From assembly GCF_009176305.1 (NCBI RefSeq), contig NZ_BLAJ01000003.1:496001-560000 (forward strand): 64,000 nt of DNA, written 5' to 3'. How positions within the stretch are numbered: the stretch's first letter is position 1; the number at the start of each line of letters is the position of its first letter. Position numbers and translations under genes: made by a program. The notes below the pieces were generated by a model that saw nothing but the letters and a program-made list of their open reading frames with translations, was not told the origin of the DNA and made no database searches. The DNA comes from Martinezella dioscoreae (GTDB taxonomy: Bacteria; Pseudomonadota; Alphaproteobacteria; Rhizobiales; Rhizobiaceae). Positions 42,095 through 51,745 of the stretch are shown in pieces.

Positions 42095-42859
42095 TCAGCC
42101 CGTCAGCCCCGCGGCGATTTTAGCCGACCGCTTTCTGATATAGGCGACATCTTCTCTGTAGATGCGGTCATGTCCCTCGTGGAGATTCCGACGATATCTC
42201 TCGATGCCGCGGGCAGCTTCCCGTTCCATGAAGGCCAAAAGAGCCTCGAGCCGCTCGACGATGACGTCAGGCAATGAGGGACGCTCGGCAGTGGACAGGC
42301 CATAGGCATCGACAAAGATGCGGGCACGAGCGACCTGGGCGGCAAGTATCTCCATTCCCTCGACGGCGACGCTGGAGGACAGCGGCGCCCAGCGATAGAC
42401 GGCATAGGCCAGATCCCACATTCGCGAACCGGGATGCGCAGCCTCGAAATCGATGATACCGGTCACTTCGCCATCGTTCAGGACGACATTGTAGGGAGCA
42501 AAATCCCCATGGCAGATGACCTCGCACGGCGAGCGGGCCGGCAGTTGCCAGGTGTGATCGGCCTTAAGGTCCTTTGCGAACAAGCGGGAACAATCGTGAT
42601 AACGACGCAGCAGCGATGCAGCCGACCGCAGCGCCATTTCGCCGCGCATATCAATGCAGTCATCGAGATCGCCCGTATCCCCGAGCAGATAGGTTACCCG
42701 CTCCCAGGCCTCGTCATATCCAGCCGAAATCGGAGCTGCATCGAATCCGTGCCGATGCAGCGCAGCCAGCAAGGCGTGGACGCCGGGTGTCCATGCCGCA
42801 GCCGGTCTCACGATGAGATCGCCTTGACGAAACGGTTCGCCGCCTGTCGCTGCCTGCAT
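42095..42859 (-). CDS. Aminoglycoside phosphotransferase-family (APH/choline kinase fold) protein
   Basis: 254 residues with the kinase-like catalytic loop VICHGDFAPYNVVLNDG (about 123-139) and the metal-binding segment GIIDFEAAHPGSRMWDLAY (about 144-162). These replace the Brenner and DFG motifs. The N-terminal lobe is reduced and its ATP-lysine region is not obvious. Substrates of this superfamily include aminoglycosides, choline, homoserine and fructosamine. None is indicated here, so resistance should not be assumed. ATG 42859 begins the frame; upstream is a short spacer before the atp operon terminator. Confidence 0.8.
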   Translation of the reverse strand: MQAATGGEPFRQGDLIVRPAAAWTPGVHALLAALHRHGFDAAPISAGYDEAWERVTYLLGDTGDLDDCIDMRGEMALRSAASLLRRYHDCSRLFAKDLKADHTWQLPARSPCEVICHGDFAPYNVVLNDGEVTGIIDFEAAHPGSRMWDLAYAVYRWAPLSSSVAVEGMEILAAQVARARIFVDAYGLSTAERPSLPDVIVERLEALLAFMEREAARGIERYRRNLHEGHDRIYREDVAYIRKRSAKIAAGLTG

Positions 42860-42922
42860 CCATCCCTCCTCAATCTCATGATTTTGCTGTTGGTTCCGGC
42901 AATGATCAAGCCAGCAGGAGGG

Positions 42923-42950
42923 AAATAAAAAACCCCGCCGAAGCGGGGCT
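42923..42950 (-). terminator. Rho-independent terminator of the F0 ATP synthase operon
   Basis: On the minus strand: CCCCGC, loop TTCG, GCGGGG, then TTTTTTATTTCC. It begins 27 bp past the atpF stop. The stable UUCG tetraloop and clear T-tract make this a strong call. Confidence 0.9.
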
Positions 42951-42976
42951 CTTTCGAATTTCGATATTCCCAGGGC

Positions 42977-43468
42977 TTAGTTCAGCCGCGTCTTCACTTC
43001 CTTGACGGCATCGCTGAAGAGACCGGACTGGACGTTCCCATCGGCCTTCTTGGCAAGCACCGATTCAGCAGCGGCGATCGCGAGGTCGACAGCAGCGGAG
43101 CGGACCGCCTTCATCGCATCGGCTTCAGCCTGCTTGATCTTCTGCTCGGACAAAGCCGTGCGGTTGGCAACAAATTCCTCGGTCTTCTTGCGAGCCTCGG
43201 TCGTCAGCATTTCCGCTTCGCGCTCAGCTGCGGCAACGATGTGTGCTGCCTCAGCCTCGGCTTCCTTGCGCTTGCGCTGATATTCGGCCAGCAGGTGCTG
43301 GGCCTCTTCGCGTAGGCGCTTGGCTTCCGCCAGCTCGTTGCGGATTTGATCTGCGCGGTCGTCCAGCGACTTTGCCATCATGCCCGGAACCTTCAGGTAA
43401 ACGATCAGGCCGAGGAAGATGAGAAGGCTGACAAAGGCGAAGAAGGTGTTGTCCAAAGCAAACTCCAT
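42977..43468 (-). CDS. atpF: F0F1 ATP synthase subunit b
   Basis: 163 residues; the peripheral-stalk b subunit. A single N-terminal transmembrane helix (TFFAFVSLLIFLGLIVYLKV) is followed by a long Glu/Lys/Ala-rich coiled coil (about 30-140) that holds delta and alpha3beta3. It lacks the N-terminal presequence-like segment of the b' partner encoded just upstream. The 3-bp gap to that gene implies translational coupling. It is the last gene of the operon, followed by the terminator. Confidence 0.94.
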   Translation of the reverse strand: MEFALDNTFFAFVSLLIFLGLIVYLKVPGMMAKSLDDRADQIRNELAEAKRLREEAQHLLAEYQRKRKEAEAEAAHIVAAAEREAEMLTTEARKKTEEFVANRTALSEQKIKQAEADAMKAVRSAAVDLAIAAAESVLAKKADGNVQSGLFSDAVKEVKTRLN

Positions 43469-43471
43469 GGA

Positions 43472-44065
43472 TCACCCCTCCTGCTTGGCGGCAGCTGCTG
43501 CAACCGCAGAGGCGACATCGGCCTTGCCGGCGACATTGCCGACCAGCTGCTCGACGACGGCACTAGCCGTCTCCTCGGCAATCGCACCGACATCACCGAA
43601 GGCTTTCGCCTTGATTTCAGCAATGCGGCCTTCTGCGGCCTTGAGCTTCTCAGCCAGGCTTGCCTCGATCGCCTTGCGATCCTCTTCGGCCTTGGCCTTG
43701 GCGGCATCGCGGGCAGTGGCGCCGATGGAATTCGCCTTGGCGCGCGCAGCGGCCAATTCGCTTTCATAGGTCGCGACGGCGGCATCGGCTTCAGCCTTCA
43801 GACGCGAGGCCTCTTCGATATCCTGGGCGATCCGGTCGTGCCGGCTTTCCAGAATGCTGCCGACGCGCGGAATAACGATCTTCTGCATGGCCACGTAGAA
43901 GATGACGAAGGTGATCACCAGCCAAAACAGCTGTGACGGATACGTCGTATGGTCAAACGGCGGGAATACGCCGCCGTGATGGCCTTCATTCGGCGCACCC
44001 GTTTCCGTGTGCACCGCTCCGGCGGCCGGCGGTGCTTCTTCAGCATATGCCGGGGTCACAAACAT
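43472..44065 (-). CDS. F0F1 ATP synthase subunit b'
   Basis: 197 residues; the second b-type stalk subunit typical of photosynthetic bacteria and alphaproteobacteria, forming a b-b' heterodimer. A short leader-like segment ([17 protein letters not shown]) and a His/Gly-rich stretch precede the transmembrane helix ([20 protein letters not shown], about 62-81) and an Ala/Glu/Lys coiled coil (about 85-185). ATG 44065 follows GGAGGTGAGC; a GTG two codons earlier overlaps that Shine-Dalgarno and is less likely. Confidence 0.93.
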   Translation of the reverse strand: MFVTPAYAEEAPPAAGAVHTETGAPNEGHHGGVFPPFDHTTYPSQLFWLVITFVIFYVAMQKIVIPRVGSILESRHDRIAQDIEEASRLKAEADAAVATYESELAAARAKANSIGATARDAAKAKAEEDRKAIEASLAEKLKAAEGRIAEIKAKAFGDVGAIAEETASAVVEQLVGNVAGKADVASAVAAAAAKQEG

Positions 44066-44143
44066 GCTCACCTCCAGGTGGTCTGCAAATACAAAGAATC
44101 ACGGCTCGCTGCCCGCGAACCGTGATCTATGACGCCGCTGATA

Positions 44144-44371
44144 TCAGACGGCGAAGAGCAGGAGGAGAGCGACGAGCAGCGAGAAGATGCCCAGAGCTTC
44201 CGTAACGGCGAAGCCGAATACCAGACGGCCGAACTGGCTGTCAGCAGCCGACGGGTTGCGCAGTGCGCCGGACAGGTAGCTGCCGAAGATATTGCCGAGG
44301 CCGAGAGCCGTGCCGGCCATACCAAAGCAAGCCAAACCTGCGCCGATGAACTTTGCTGCTTCCGCGTCCAT
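44144..44371 (-). CDS. atpE: F0F1 ATP synthase subunit c
   Basis: 75 residues forming a helical hairpin. Helix 1 is Gly/Ala-rich ([20 protein letters not shown]), the polar loop is [10 protein letters not shown], and helix 2 is [21 protein letters not shown] with the proton-carrying Glu near residue 58. It forms the membrane rotor ring. ATG 44371 is preceded by AAAGGAGTTCAAC, a strong site in keeping with the high c-subunit copy number. It lies between atpB and the b' gene. Confidence 0.97.
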   Translation of the reverse strand: MDAEAAKFIGAGLACFGMAGTALGLGNIFGSYLSGALRNPSAADSQFGRLVFGFAVTEALGIFSLLVALLLLFAV

Positions 44372-44437
44372 GTTGAACTCCTTTGAAATGGTTGTGCGGT
44401 GAATGACTGACGCCGTTAGACGCCAATGTCTTTATCC

Positions 44438-45190
44438 TTAGTGGCCGCCCGGATGGATTGCGTCGTTGAGGTACATGCAAGTCAGCACCGCAAAGACGTA
44501 AGCCTGAAGGAAGGCGACAAGGAACTCGAGACCGGTGAGGGCGACGGTCATGATAAGAGGGAGAACAGCCCCGCCGATACCGAGCGCGCCGAGTGCTCCG
44601 AGCGAGGCGACGAAGCCTGCGAACACCTTAAGCGTGATATGACCGGCCAGCATGTTGGCGAAAAGACGAACGGAGAGCGAAACCGGACGGGACAGGAAGG
44701 AGATGATCTCGATCGCCACCACCAGCGGCAGAAGAACACCCGGAACACCCTGCGGGACGAAGATCTTGAAGAAGCCGAAACCATGCTTGATCAAGCCGTA
44801 GAAGATAACGGTGAAGATGACGAGCAGCGCAAGCGCCAGTGTCACGATGATCTGGCTGGTGACGGTGTAGAAGTAAGGAACAAGGCCGAGCAGGTTTGCC
44901 GTCAGGACGAACATGAAGAGAGAGAAGACCAGCGGGAAGAACTTCATTCCCTTTGTCCCCGCCCCCTCTTTCAACATCGAGGCAATGAACTCATAGGCCA
45001 TTTCCGCCACCGACTGCGAGCGCGTCGGGATGACGCCGCGCGGCGCACTGGCGAAATAAAGGAAGCCAGCGGAGAGAACTGCGGAGGCAACCATGAACAG
45101 CGAGGCGTTGGTGAACGAAAAATCAATTCCGCCGATATCGATCGGGATAATCTTGAAGATCAGGAACTGATGGGTAGGATCGTTTGCCAC
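44438..45190 (-). CDS. atpB: F0F1 ATP synthase subunit a
   Basis: 250 residues; the stator channel subunit. There are about five to six transmembrane helices. The essential arginine lies in [20 protein letters not shown], and [15 protein letters not shown] and [20 protein letters not shown] are typical. GTG 45190 (reading VANDPTHQF) is chosen because it gives the usual alphaproteobacterial length and follows AAAGAGA; the frame extends 16 codons further without similarity. Protons pass between this subunit and the c-ring encoded next. Confidence 0.95.
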   Translation of the reverse strand: MANDPTHQFLIFKIIPIDIGGIDFSFTNASLFMVASAVLSAGFLYFASAPRGVIPTRSQSVAEMAYEFIASMLKEGAGTKGMKFFPLVFSLFMFVLTANLLGLVPYFYTVTSQIIVTLALALLVIFTVIFYGLIKHGFGFFKIFVPQGVPGVLLPLVVAIEIISFLSRPVSLSVRLFANMLAGHITLKVFAGFVASLGALGALGIGGAVLPLIMTVALTGLEFLVAFLQAYVFAVLTCMYLNDAIHPGGH

Positions 45191-45268
45191 CGCTTGTTCT
45201 CTTTCATTTTTCCGCTCCACCGAGCGGATGCTTCTCATCTGGAAACAGCGCCGCAGCGTTGCTTCCGC

Positions 45269-45613
45269 TCATTTCTTATCAGACCTACCCTCGCCCGGCA
45301 CCGGTGTCGCCACCTTGCCCGCAGAGCGCAGCACATTCAAAACGCCGGCACAAAATCCGAGAAGCAGCAAGATAATCATGCCCCACGGCGTCGTACCGAC
45401 AAAACGGTCGAAGACATAGCCCAGAACGGCGCCAACGATGATTGCGGCTATGAACTCGCTGGAAAGCTTCATCGCCTGAGCGTAGCCCTTACGGCTTTCC
45501 TCGGCGCGAACCTCCCCGCGTTCATCCTCTCTCACCGCAGCGCGCTTGGTCGCCAATTCGGCTTCCAGCTGCGCCCGCCGCTGTTCCAGACCTTCGTCGC
45601 GGTCATCCGTCAT
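45269..45613 (-). CDS. atpI: ATP synthase protein I
   Basis: 114 residues: a charged N-terminal helical region (EQRRAQLEAELATKRAAV) and two transmembrane helices (FIAAIIVGAVLGYVFDRF and WGMIILLLLGFCAGVLNVL). AtpI assists assembly of the c-ring and is usually the first gene of atp operons, as here. ATG 45613 follows GGGGAGGATGCCACC; the longer frame is rejected. It lies 78 bp upstream of atpB and downstream of a strong promoter. Confidence 0.9.
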   Translation of the reverse strand: MTDDRDEGLEQRRAQLEAELATKRAAVREDERGEVRAEESRKGYAQAMKLSSEFIAAIIVGAVLGYVFDRFVGTTPWGMIILLLLGFCAGVLNVLRSAGKVATPVPGEGRSDKK

Positions 45614-45719
45614 GGTGGCATCCTCCCCATTTTCGTTGCGCGTAATCCCTGTACCCCGGTCAACGCGTAAACGAACAGCAGGTTTCGCCACCTTTCGGCC
45701 CGTTTTGAAGTCGCGCGCA

Positions 45720-45748
45720 ACATAGTTTTAGGAAAAAGCATAGTCAAG
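45720..45748 (-). promoter_or_regulatory. Promoter of the F0 ATP synthase operon
   Basis: Minus strand: CTTGAC at 45748-45743, 17-bp spacer, CTATGT at 45725-45720. This is a near-perfect fit to the rhizobial housekeeping consensus CTTGAC-N17-CTATAT. It is about 107 bp upstream of the atpI start, leaving an untranslated leader of roughly 100 nt. Confidence 0.8.
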
Positions 45749-45926
45749 GCGTAGGCGTCATCTGTCCAGCCATAAATTAGCCCAATTAAATCATGATCTT
45801 AGAGCGAAAGAGCCATATTGAGCGAAAACTGAGCCGAAGAATCCTCTTCAGCCCGCGCTTTCCTGTGGCTTTTTTGCCAGGAGAAGCGACCTCGCCCGCT
45901 GTGTCAATCTGCCGGAACCGGGCGCA

Positions 45927-47108
45927 TCAGCTCCAGCCGCCGCCATAGGTCCTGTAAAAGATGTGCATGCCTATGCGGCCGACCTTCACCATTTCGGCAG
46001 CCCATTTCGGCCGGACATAGACAGCATGGTAATGAGTGGCGGAACCGACTTCCGGCAGCCAGATCTTGCCGGCGGTCACGGCCATGGCGACCTGACGGGC
46101 AATGCGCCAGTGTTCGGGAGAATTGACGCGCTCCTTGACGTTGTCGCAGGCGAAGGAAAACTGGCAAGCGTTGGTCCAATCCTCGTTCTGATAGACGACG
46201 CCGCAAATGGTCTTCGGGTAGGCCGGGTTGCGGACACGATTGAGGATGACCTGGGCAACGGCCGCCTGTCCTTTCACGGACTCGCCCCTCGCCTCGAAAT
46301 AGATGCCAGTGGCAAGGCACTGCTGCTCGTCGGGCGAGAAAACCGATGGCGGCAGGACATTGGCGGCCCAGGCATGATCCTTCGGGCCGATCTGCGGCAC
46401 GAAGCGGCCTTCACCGTCCTGATCCTTGGCGAGAATGGAATCGAAGGGCGAGACACGGGCATAGTCCGGCGCCGGCGAGGCATAGGCCGCGGCCAGAACA
46501 TCGGCATTCTGATTGGTGACCAGATTGGCGATATAGGCCGGCACGCTATCATCAGGCTTTGGCGGCTCTTTCTTGTAGAAGGCGGTGGCAATCTGGATTT
46601 CCTTGCCGCCGAGCTTCGGCTTCAGGAAGGCGGTGCGCTCGCCAGTCGCAGATTCCGGCCGAAGCAGCATGCTCTGGCGCTGCAGCACCGAGCCTGCGGA
46701 AAAATCCTTCGGCGGCTGCATCGGCGTGATGGCCACCACCCTGCCTTTCTTGTCCTGCCGGTTGATGCGGTCTTCATCGGGCCGGGGATCGCTGCCCTTG
46801 GCTTCGGATTGGAACGCGACGCGGCGCCCGTCCGGCAACACCAGACCGCCATCTCCAATGGCGGCAGAAGCCTTGACATCACCGAAGGCCAGTTCCGCCT
46901 GATGGGTGGAGCCGGCCGGCGAGTCCGTCATCACCATGCGCCAATTGGCCCCTTCCCTGTCGATCCCGGCAAGCAGGCCGGCAAGGTCGCCATAGGCTGC
47001 TGTCGATGGAAAAATAAGCCAGGCGCAAAGCCCGAAGACGGCTGGAGAGGTCCAATTTTGTGGCAGGAACCGCGACTTGCGGCTAACGGAACGCGAGCGA
47101 GACAACAC
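45927..47108 (-). CDS. SleB-type cell wall hydrolase
   Basis: 393 residues. A hydrophobic N-terminal segment (PAVFGLCAWLIFPSTAAYG, about 22-40) acts as signal or anchor. A ~230-residue region of unknown fold follows, then a C-terminal Hydrolase_2/SleB domain (about 265-390). That domain contains GIYFEARGESVKGQAAVAQ with the catalytic Glu, ILNRVRNPAYP, and the C-terminal YHAVYVRPKWA. The family cleaves peptidoglycan glycan strands. Start is GTG 47108 or the adjacent TTG, behind GGAG; no in-frame ATG is available near there. It stands alone between the atp operon and kup. Confidence 0.85.
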   Translation of the reverse strand: MLSRSRSVSRKSRFLPQNWTSPAVFGLCAWLIFPSTAAYGDLAGLLAGIDREGANWRMVMTDSPAGSTHQAELAFGDVKASAAIGDGGLVLPDGRRVAFQSEAKGSDPRPDEDRINRQDKKGRVVAITPMQPPKDFSAGSVLQRQSMLLRPESATGERTAFLKPKLGGKEIQIATAFYKKEPPKPDDSVPAYIANLVTNQNADVLAAAYASPAPDYARVSPFDSILAKDQDGEGRFVPQIGPKDHAWAANVLPPSVFSPDEQQCLATGIYFEARGESVKGQAAVAQVILNRVRNPAYPKTICGVVYQNEDWTNACQFSFACDNVKERVNSPEHWRIARQVAMAVTAGKIWLPEVGSATHYHAVYVRPKWAAEMVKVGRIGMHIFYRTYGGGWS

Positions 47109-47213
47109 CGGACTCCAAACGGCACTCGAAACTAGGAGCCGGAATAATCTCCCATTAACCTTGATGGATGGTTAATTCGGGCGAATCTATGGTTATGCAG
47201 GCGGTGAACCGAA

Positions 47214-47250
47214 AACAAAAAAGGCCTGGCGGAGATCCGCCAGGCCTTTT
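47214..47250 (-). terminator. Rho-independent terminator of kup
   Basis: A 13-14 bp perfect stem (AAAGGCCTGGCGG / CCGCCAGGCCTTT, four-base loop) at 47219-47250, followed on the minus strand by TTTTGTTTTC. It lies 25 bp past the kup stop. The plus-strand side is weaker in T. Confidence 0.92.
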
Positions 47251-47274
47251 GAACGAACAGCACGAATATCTGCG

Positions 47275-49176
47275 TCAGATGATGACGTGCGAACCCAGTT
47301 CCACAACGCGGTTGGCAGGCAGGCGGAAGTAGTCGGAGGGGTCGGTCGCGGCGTTGGCGAGCGCGATATAGAGCCGGTCCTGCCAGTGCGGCATACCGGA
47401 TTTCGCATCCGGCACCAGCTTGCGGCGGCCGAGATAGAAGGAGGTCGACATGATGTCGAACTTCAGGCCCGTCTTGCGCAGGGTTGCGAGCGCCTGCGAG
47501 ACATTCTGCGATTCCATGAAGCCGAAGCGCAGCTCGACGCGCGAGAAGCGCTCCGAGACCTTCTCGACCGAATAGCGATCCTCCTGGGCGACGCGCGGCT
47601 TGTTGATGGTGCGGATCGTCAGGATGACGTTCTTGTCGTGCAGGACGTGATTGTGCTTCAGATTGTGCAGCAGCGCGGCGGGCGCAGATTCCGGATCGCT
47701 GGTCAGGAAGATTGCCGTACCGGGCACATGCGCGGGCGAATGATCGCTCTTGCGCTCGATGGAACTGACGAAGGACGACAGCGGAATATCGGTGTGCCGC
47801 GTCTTTTCCATCAAGATCGAGGTGCCGCGGCGCCAGGTCCACATGATCACCGTGAAGGCCGTTGCGATCATGACCGGAACATAGCCGCCATCATGGATCT
47901 TCAGGAGGTTGGCGCCGAGGAAGACGAATTCCAGCAGCAAGAGCGGCGTGAGCACGGCAACCGCCATCGGCAGCGTCCAGTTCCAGCGGACCCGGACGAA
48001 TTCAAATGCCATGATCGAGGTGACGACCATCGCGCCGGTCACCGAAATACCATAGGCCGTTGCCAGCGCATCCGAGGTCTTGAAGGCCAATACGAGGAAG
48101 ATGACGCCGAAGAACAGGACCGTGTTGACCGACGGCAGGAAGATCTGCCCGGTATTGGTCTCGGAGGTAAAGAGGATTTCCATGCGCGGCAGGAAGCCGA
48201 GGTGAATCGCCTGACGCGTGAGCGAGAAAGCACCCGTGATGACGGCCTGGCTCGCAATGATCGTCGCCATCGTGGCGAGAATGACCACCGGCAGAATCGC
48301 CCAATGCGGATACATCAGGAAGAACGGGTCCGACATGGCCATGGGCTCGCGCAGCACCAGCGCGCCCTGACCGAAGTAGTTCAAGGTCAGCGACGGAAAC
48401 ACCAGTACGAACCAGGCCCACTGAATCGGGCGGCGGCCGAAATGGCCGAGGTCGGCATAGAGCGCTTCCGCGCCCGTCACCGTCAGGAACACAGCACCGA
48501 GAACGACGACGCCGAGGAAGCCCTCGCGCATCAGAAAGCTCACCGCATACCAGGGATTCAGCGCTGCCAGAATGCTGTAATCATCGGAAATATGCATGAT
48601 GCCGGCAAGACCCATGACGATGAACCAAAGCGCCGTGATCGGACCGAAGAAACGGGCGACGGCACCGGTACCATGCGACTGGATCGCGAAAAGCAATGCC
48701 AGGATCGCCACCGATATCGGGACGATATAATCCGACAATTGCGGGGTCACCAGCTTCAGACCCTCGACAGCGGAAAGAACGGAAAGCGCCGGGGTGATCA
48801 TCGCATCACCGAGGAAGAGCGCGGCACCCAAAAGGCCCAGCAGCATCAGGATGGCGGTGTGGCCATTCGCCGTCTTCATCAACAGCGCCAGCAGCGACAA
48901 GGTGCCGCCTTCGCCGTCGTTGTCCGCACGCAGCAGAAAAAGGACATATTTAATCGTGACGATGATGGTCAGCGTCCAGAACATCAGCGACACGACGCTG
49001 ATGACTTCGCCGCGCGTCAGGCCATCGGCGGCCACCGGCTTCAATGCTTCGCGAAAGGCATAAAGCGGGCTCGTACCAATGTCGCCATAAACAACGCCAA
49101 TCGAGCCGAGGGCGAGGTATGCGAGCTTACGAGCGTTCATTTTCCCGTCGGGAGAATGATGGGTTTCGTTAGACAT
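47275..49176 (-). CDS. kup: Kup/HAK family potassium uptake protein
   Basis: 633 residues; a proton-coupled K+ symporter with about twelve helices and a C-terminal cytoplasmic domain (about 480-633). The family signature near the N terminus is [19 protein letters not shown] (about 21-39). Others: [31 protein letters not shown], and [16 protein letters not shown] 49176 is the natural start. corA ends upstream 17 bp from its start codon on the same strand, so corA and kup form a two-gene cation transport operon. Rhizobium genomes often carry more than one kup. Confidence 0.95.
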   Translation of the reverse strand: MSNETHHSPDGKMNARKLAYLALGSIGVVYGDIGTSPLYAFREALKPVAADGLTRGEVISVVSLMFWTLTIIVTIKYVLFLLRADNDGEGGTLSLLALLMKTANGHTAILMLLGLLGAALFLGDAMITPALSVLSAVEGLKLVTPQLSDYIVPISVAILALLFAIQSHGTGAVARFFGPITALWFIVMGLAGIMHISDDYSILAALNPWYAVSFLMREGFLGVVVLGAVFLTVTGAEALYADLGHFGRRPIQWAWFVLVFPSLTLNYFGQGALVLREPMAMSDPFFLMYPHWAILPVVILATMATIIASQAVITGAFSLTRQAIHLGFLPRMEILFTSETNTGQIFLPSVNTVLFFGVIFLVLAFKTSDALATAYGISVTGAMVVTSIMAFEFVRVRWNWTLPMAVAVLTPLLLLEFVFLGANLLKIHDGGYVPVMIATAFTVIMWTWRRGTSILMEKTRHTDIPLSSFVSSIERKSDHSPAHVPGTAIFLTSDPESAPAALLHNLKHNHVLHDKNVILTIRTINKPRVAQEDRYSVEKVSERFSRVELRFGFMESQNVSQALATLRKTGLKFDIMSTSFYLGRRKLVPDAKSGMPHWQDRLYIALANAATDPSDYFRLPANRVVELGSHVII

Positions 49177-49193
49177 TCAGGATCACTAGACTC

Positions 49194-50171
49194 TCAGAGC
49201 CAGCCTTTCCAGCGAAAAAAGAAAAACGGAACGATGGCGGAAACCACCATCAGCAACAACGATGTCGGGTAACCGTAGGCAAAGTGCAGTTCGGGCATAT
49301 GCTCGAAATTCATGCCGTAGACGGACGCCACGAGCGTCGGCGGCAGAAATACCACCGAAGCGATCGAAAAGATCTTGATGATGGCATTCTGCTCGATATT
49401 GATCAGCCCGAGCGATGCATCCAGCAGGAAGGTGATGTTTCCCGCGACGAAGGATGCATGCTCCGACAGTGACTGCACATCCCGCGAGACGTTGCGACAC
49501 AGTTCCCTGGCCTCGTGGTCCTGCTGCATGGCGGGGATGGTATGAAGAAAGGTCAGCAGCCGGGACAGCGAACTCAGACTGTCACGCACCTTGCTGAGCG
49601 TACGGTGATAGCCTGCGATGTCCTTGAGCTTTTCTTCCAGATAGTTCGCCGGGCGGCGGATCTTCTTTACACGATCGCCGAACACGTGCACCGACAATAT
49701 ATCGATACCCGCCACGGTCTGTTCAAGGACCTCGGCGGTACGGTCGACGATGGTTTCGAGAAGCTTGGCAAGAAGCGCGACACCCGTGCGCCGCTCCTGC
49801 GGAATACGCTGCAGCGCTGCGATGAAGAGTGCGAAGGACTTCGGCTGCGCATAGCGGATGGTGACCAGCCGATGTCCCGTCAGGATGAAGGCGACATCGG
49901 TGAGCATCGGCAGATTGGTGTCGGCCTTCCACAGCAGCGAGGCCGTGAGAAAGACAGAGCCGTTTTCGACATAGAGGCGGCTCGACGGCTCGATGTCCTT
50001 CATGTCCTCGCGCGTAGGCACCTCGAGCCCTAGCAGGCGCTCGATATTAGCCTCTTCCTCACGCGTGGGATCGACCATATCGATCCAGACGGCATTATCA
50101 GGCAAGCGGTCGGCGGCCGAAAGATCGGGCAGCTGAAGCGGCTTGGAATCTGAGCAATAGGCAGTTATCAA
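49194..50171 (-). CDS. corA: CorA family magnesium transporter
   Basis: 325 residues: a large N-terminal cytoplasmic alpha/beta domain (about 1-250) and two C-terminal transmembrane helices with the selectivity signature YGMNF between them (VVFLPPTLVASVYGMNFEH, about 283-301). The last helix is LLLMVVSAIVPFFFF followed by a basic KGWL tail. CorA forms a pentameric channel for Mg2+ (also Co2+, Ni2+). The GMN triad is intact, so it is not a Zn-exporter variant by that criterion. It is followed directly by kup. Confidence 0.94.
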   Translation of the reverse strand: MITAYCSDSKPLQLPDLSAADRLPDNAVWIDMVDPTREEEANIERLLGLEVPTREDMKDIEPSSRLYVENGSVFLTASLLWKADTNLPMLTDVAFILTGHRLVTIRYAQPKSFALFIAALQRIPQERRTGVALLAKLLETIVDRTAEVLEQTVAGIDILSVHVFGDRVKKIRRPANYLEEKLKDIAGYHRTLSKVRDSLSSLSRLLTFLHTIPAMQQDHEARELCRNVSRDVQSLSEHASFVAGNITFLLDASLGLINIEQNAIIKIFSIASVVFLPPTLVASVYGMNFEHMPELHFAYGYPTSLLLMVVSAIVPFFFFRWKGWL

Positions 50172-50584
50172 CTGCTTGCTCCCACAGCAGCGGAGAGGAA
50201 GCCGCCATCAAGGCGCCTTGCGCGCTCTTGCCGCGATCCCACCAATGGCCAATGAAAAAAGCTCATAAAACCCCGGTCGTATCCCGCCGGTCCGGCCGGG
50301 AATCCGTGTCCATGTTCCATTGCGCTGCTGTACCAATCCTTCGCCCGTCCTGGCGAAGCCGCCTGCTCGGACGAAATAAAACCACCATGCGGCGGAGGGC
50401 GGTCATCGGAAATGCCCGACCAGTTCCACGCCGGCGGCGCATATGCAGCAAAGCTCGCAAAGAATCAAGTCACAACCTCTTCATTGCGCGATTTCACCGC
50501 AGTTTGGCTAAACTTGCGAAGTCATAGCACAGGACGCCGACAAGACAATCCGTCACTATACGGAAAGCAGGATGTCTTTGTGAA
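50172..50584. other. Intergenic region between corA and mrp
   Basis: About 410 bp upstream of corA and downstream of the mrp stop, both minus strand. It should hold the corA promoter. I tested the short Arg-rich frames here and they read like translated GC-rich noise. No M-box-like structure, terminator or RNA gene is recognised. Confidence 0.4.
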
Positions 50585-51745
50585 TTATTCAAATACGATC
50601 GATGGCGCCGCGCGCTGCGGTGCGCCTGCCACTTGCTTCCAGACATTGGCTGCGATCTCGCGATAAATATTCGCAACCACCCCATTTGGCTCGGCAGCGA
50701 CGAGCGGCGTGCCGGCATCCGAAGTTTCGCGGATGCCCATGGTCAGAGGCACCTCCCCCAGGAAAGGCACGCCGATGCGCTCGGCTTCCTTGCGCGCGCC
50801 ACCATGGCCGAAAATATCGTAACGGGCGCCGGTGTCCGGAGCGATGAAATAGCTCATGTTTTCAACGATGCCGAGGACGGGAACCTCGACCTTGCGGAAC
50901 ATGTTCAGGCCCTTGCGCGCATCGATCAAGGCCAGATCCTGCGGCGTCGAGACGATGACGGCGCCGGTAAGCGGCACCTGCTGCGCCATGGTGAGCTGCA
51001 CGTCCCCGGTACCGGGCGGCATGTCCACCACGAGCACGTCGAGCTCGCCCCAGGCGACCTCGCGCAGCATCTGCAGCAGAGCGGACTGCACCATCGGCCC
51101 GCGCCAGATCATTGCCGTTTCCTCTTCGACGAGGAAGCCCATCGACATGACCTTGAGGCCATAATTCTCCATGGGATTGATGATGCGCCCATCGATCTGG
51201 GTGGGCCGTCCGGAAATCTTCAGGAGGCGCGGCATCGAAGGACCGTAGATATCGGCATCCAGGATGCCAACCTTCAGGCCGTTGGCAAGCAGCCCCAGTG
51301 CCAGATTGACCGCCGTCGTCGATTTGCCGACGCCACCCTTGCCCGAGGCGACCGCGATGATAGCCTTGACGCCCGGAACACCGATCTTGGCGGCGCGGGG
51401 CGGCTGTTGCGGCGCGTGCTGATGAGGATGCGAATGGGAATGGCCCTGTGGAGCAGCTTGCGCAGGCGCGGCCCGGGACGCCGGGGCGCCAGCCTTCTTG
51501 TCGGCCGTCAGCGCGACCAGGGCGCCCTTGACACCGGGCATATCCTTGACGACACGCTCGGCGGCAAGGCGCATCGGTTCCAGATCCTTGGCGCGCTCGG
51601 CGGGTACGGTAATGGAGAAATAGACCTTGCCATCGGAGATGAAGACATCCGACACCATGCCGAGTTCGACGATGTTGTGCTCCAGGTCCGGGCCGCGAAC
51701 CGTCTTCAACGTTTCCAGCACCTGTTCCTTGGTGATGTCTGCCAT
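50585..51745 (-). CDS. mrp: Mrp/NBP35 family P-loop iron-sulfur carrier ATPase (no CxxC)
   Basis: 386 residues: an N-terminal MIP18 (DUF59) domain (about 3-80, LETLKTVRGPDLEHNIVELG), a His/Pro/Gln-rich linker (about 112-135, HSHSHPHQH), and a ParA-like NTPase with deviant Walker A ASGKGGVGKSTTAVNLALG (about 145-163) and DILDADIYGPSMP-type motif. The family delivers Fe-S clusters. In E. coli Mrp the segment after ENMS carries a CxxC cluster site; here it reads ENMSYFIAPDTGARYDIFG, with no cysteine. The His-rich linker may bind metal instead. ATG 51745 follows GAGGATGAA. Confidence 0.9.
   Translation of the reverse strand: MADITKEQVLETLKTVRGPDLEHNIVELGMVSDVFISDGKVYFSITVPAERAKDLEPMRLAAERVVKDMPGVKGALVALTADKKAGAPASRAAPAQAAPQGHSHSHPHQHAPQQPPRAAKIGVPGVKAIIAVASGKGGVGKSTTAVNLALGLLANGLKVGILDADIYGPSMPRLLKISGRPTQIDGRIINPMENYGLKVMSMGFLVEEETAMIWRGPMVQSALLQMLREVAWGELDVLVVDMPPGTGDVQLTMAQQVPLTGAVIVSTPQDLALIDARKGLNMFRKVEVPVLGIVENMSYFIAPDTGARYDIFGHGGARKEAERIGVPFLGEVPLTMGIRETSDAGTPLVAAEPNGVVANIYREIAANVWKQVAGAPQRAAPSIVFE

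Noticed and set aside
42095..42859. Phosphotransferase as an antibiotic-resistance gene
   Set aside because: Only the generic APH/choline-kinase motifs are present; this superfamily has many metabolic members and nothing around it suggests resistance or mobility.
47287..49272. Plus-strand frame of 661 codons opposite kup
   Set aside because: Arg/Gln/Asp-rich noise; kup on the minus strand has all family signatures, a start and a terminator.
50228..50527. 99-codon frame between corA and mrp
   Set aside because: Arg/Ser-rich composition, no ribosome-binding site, no similarity; typical of non-coding GC-rich DNA.
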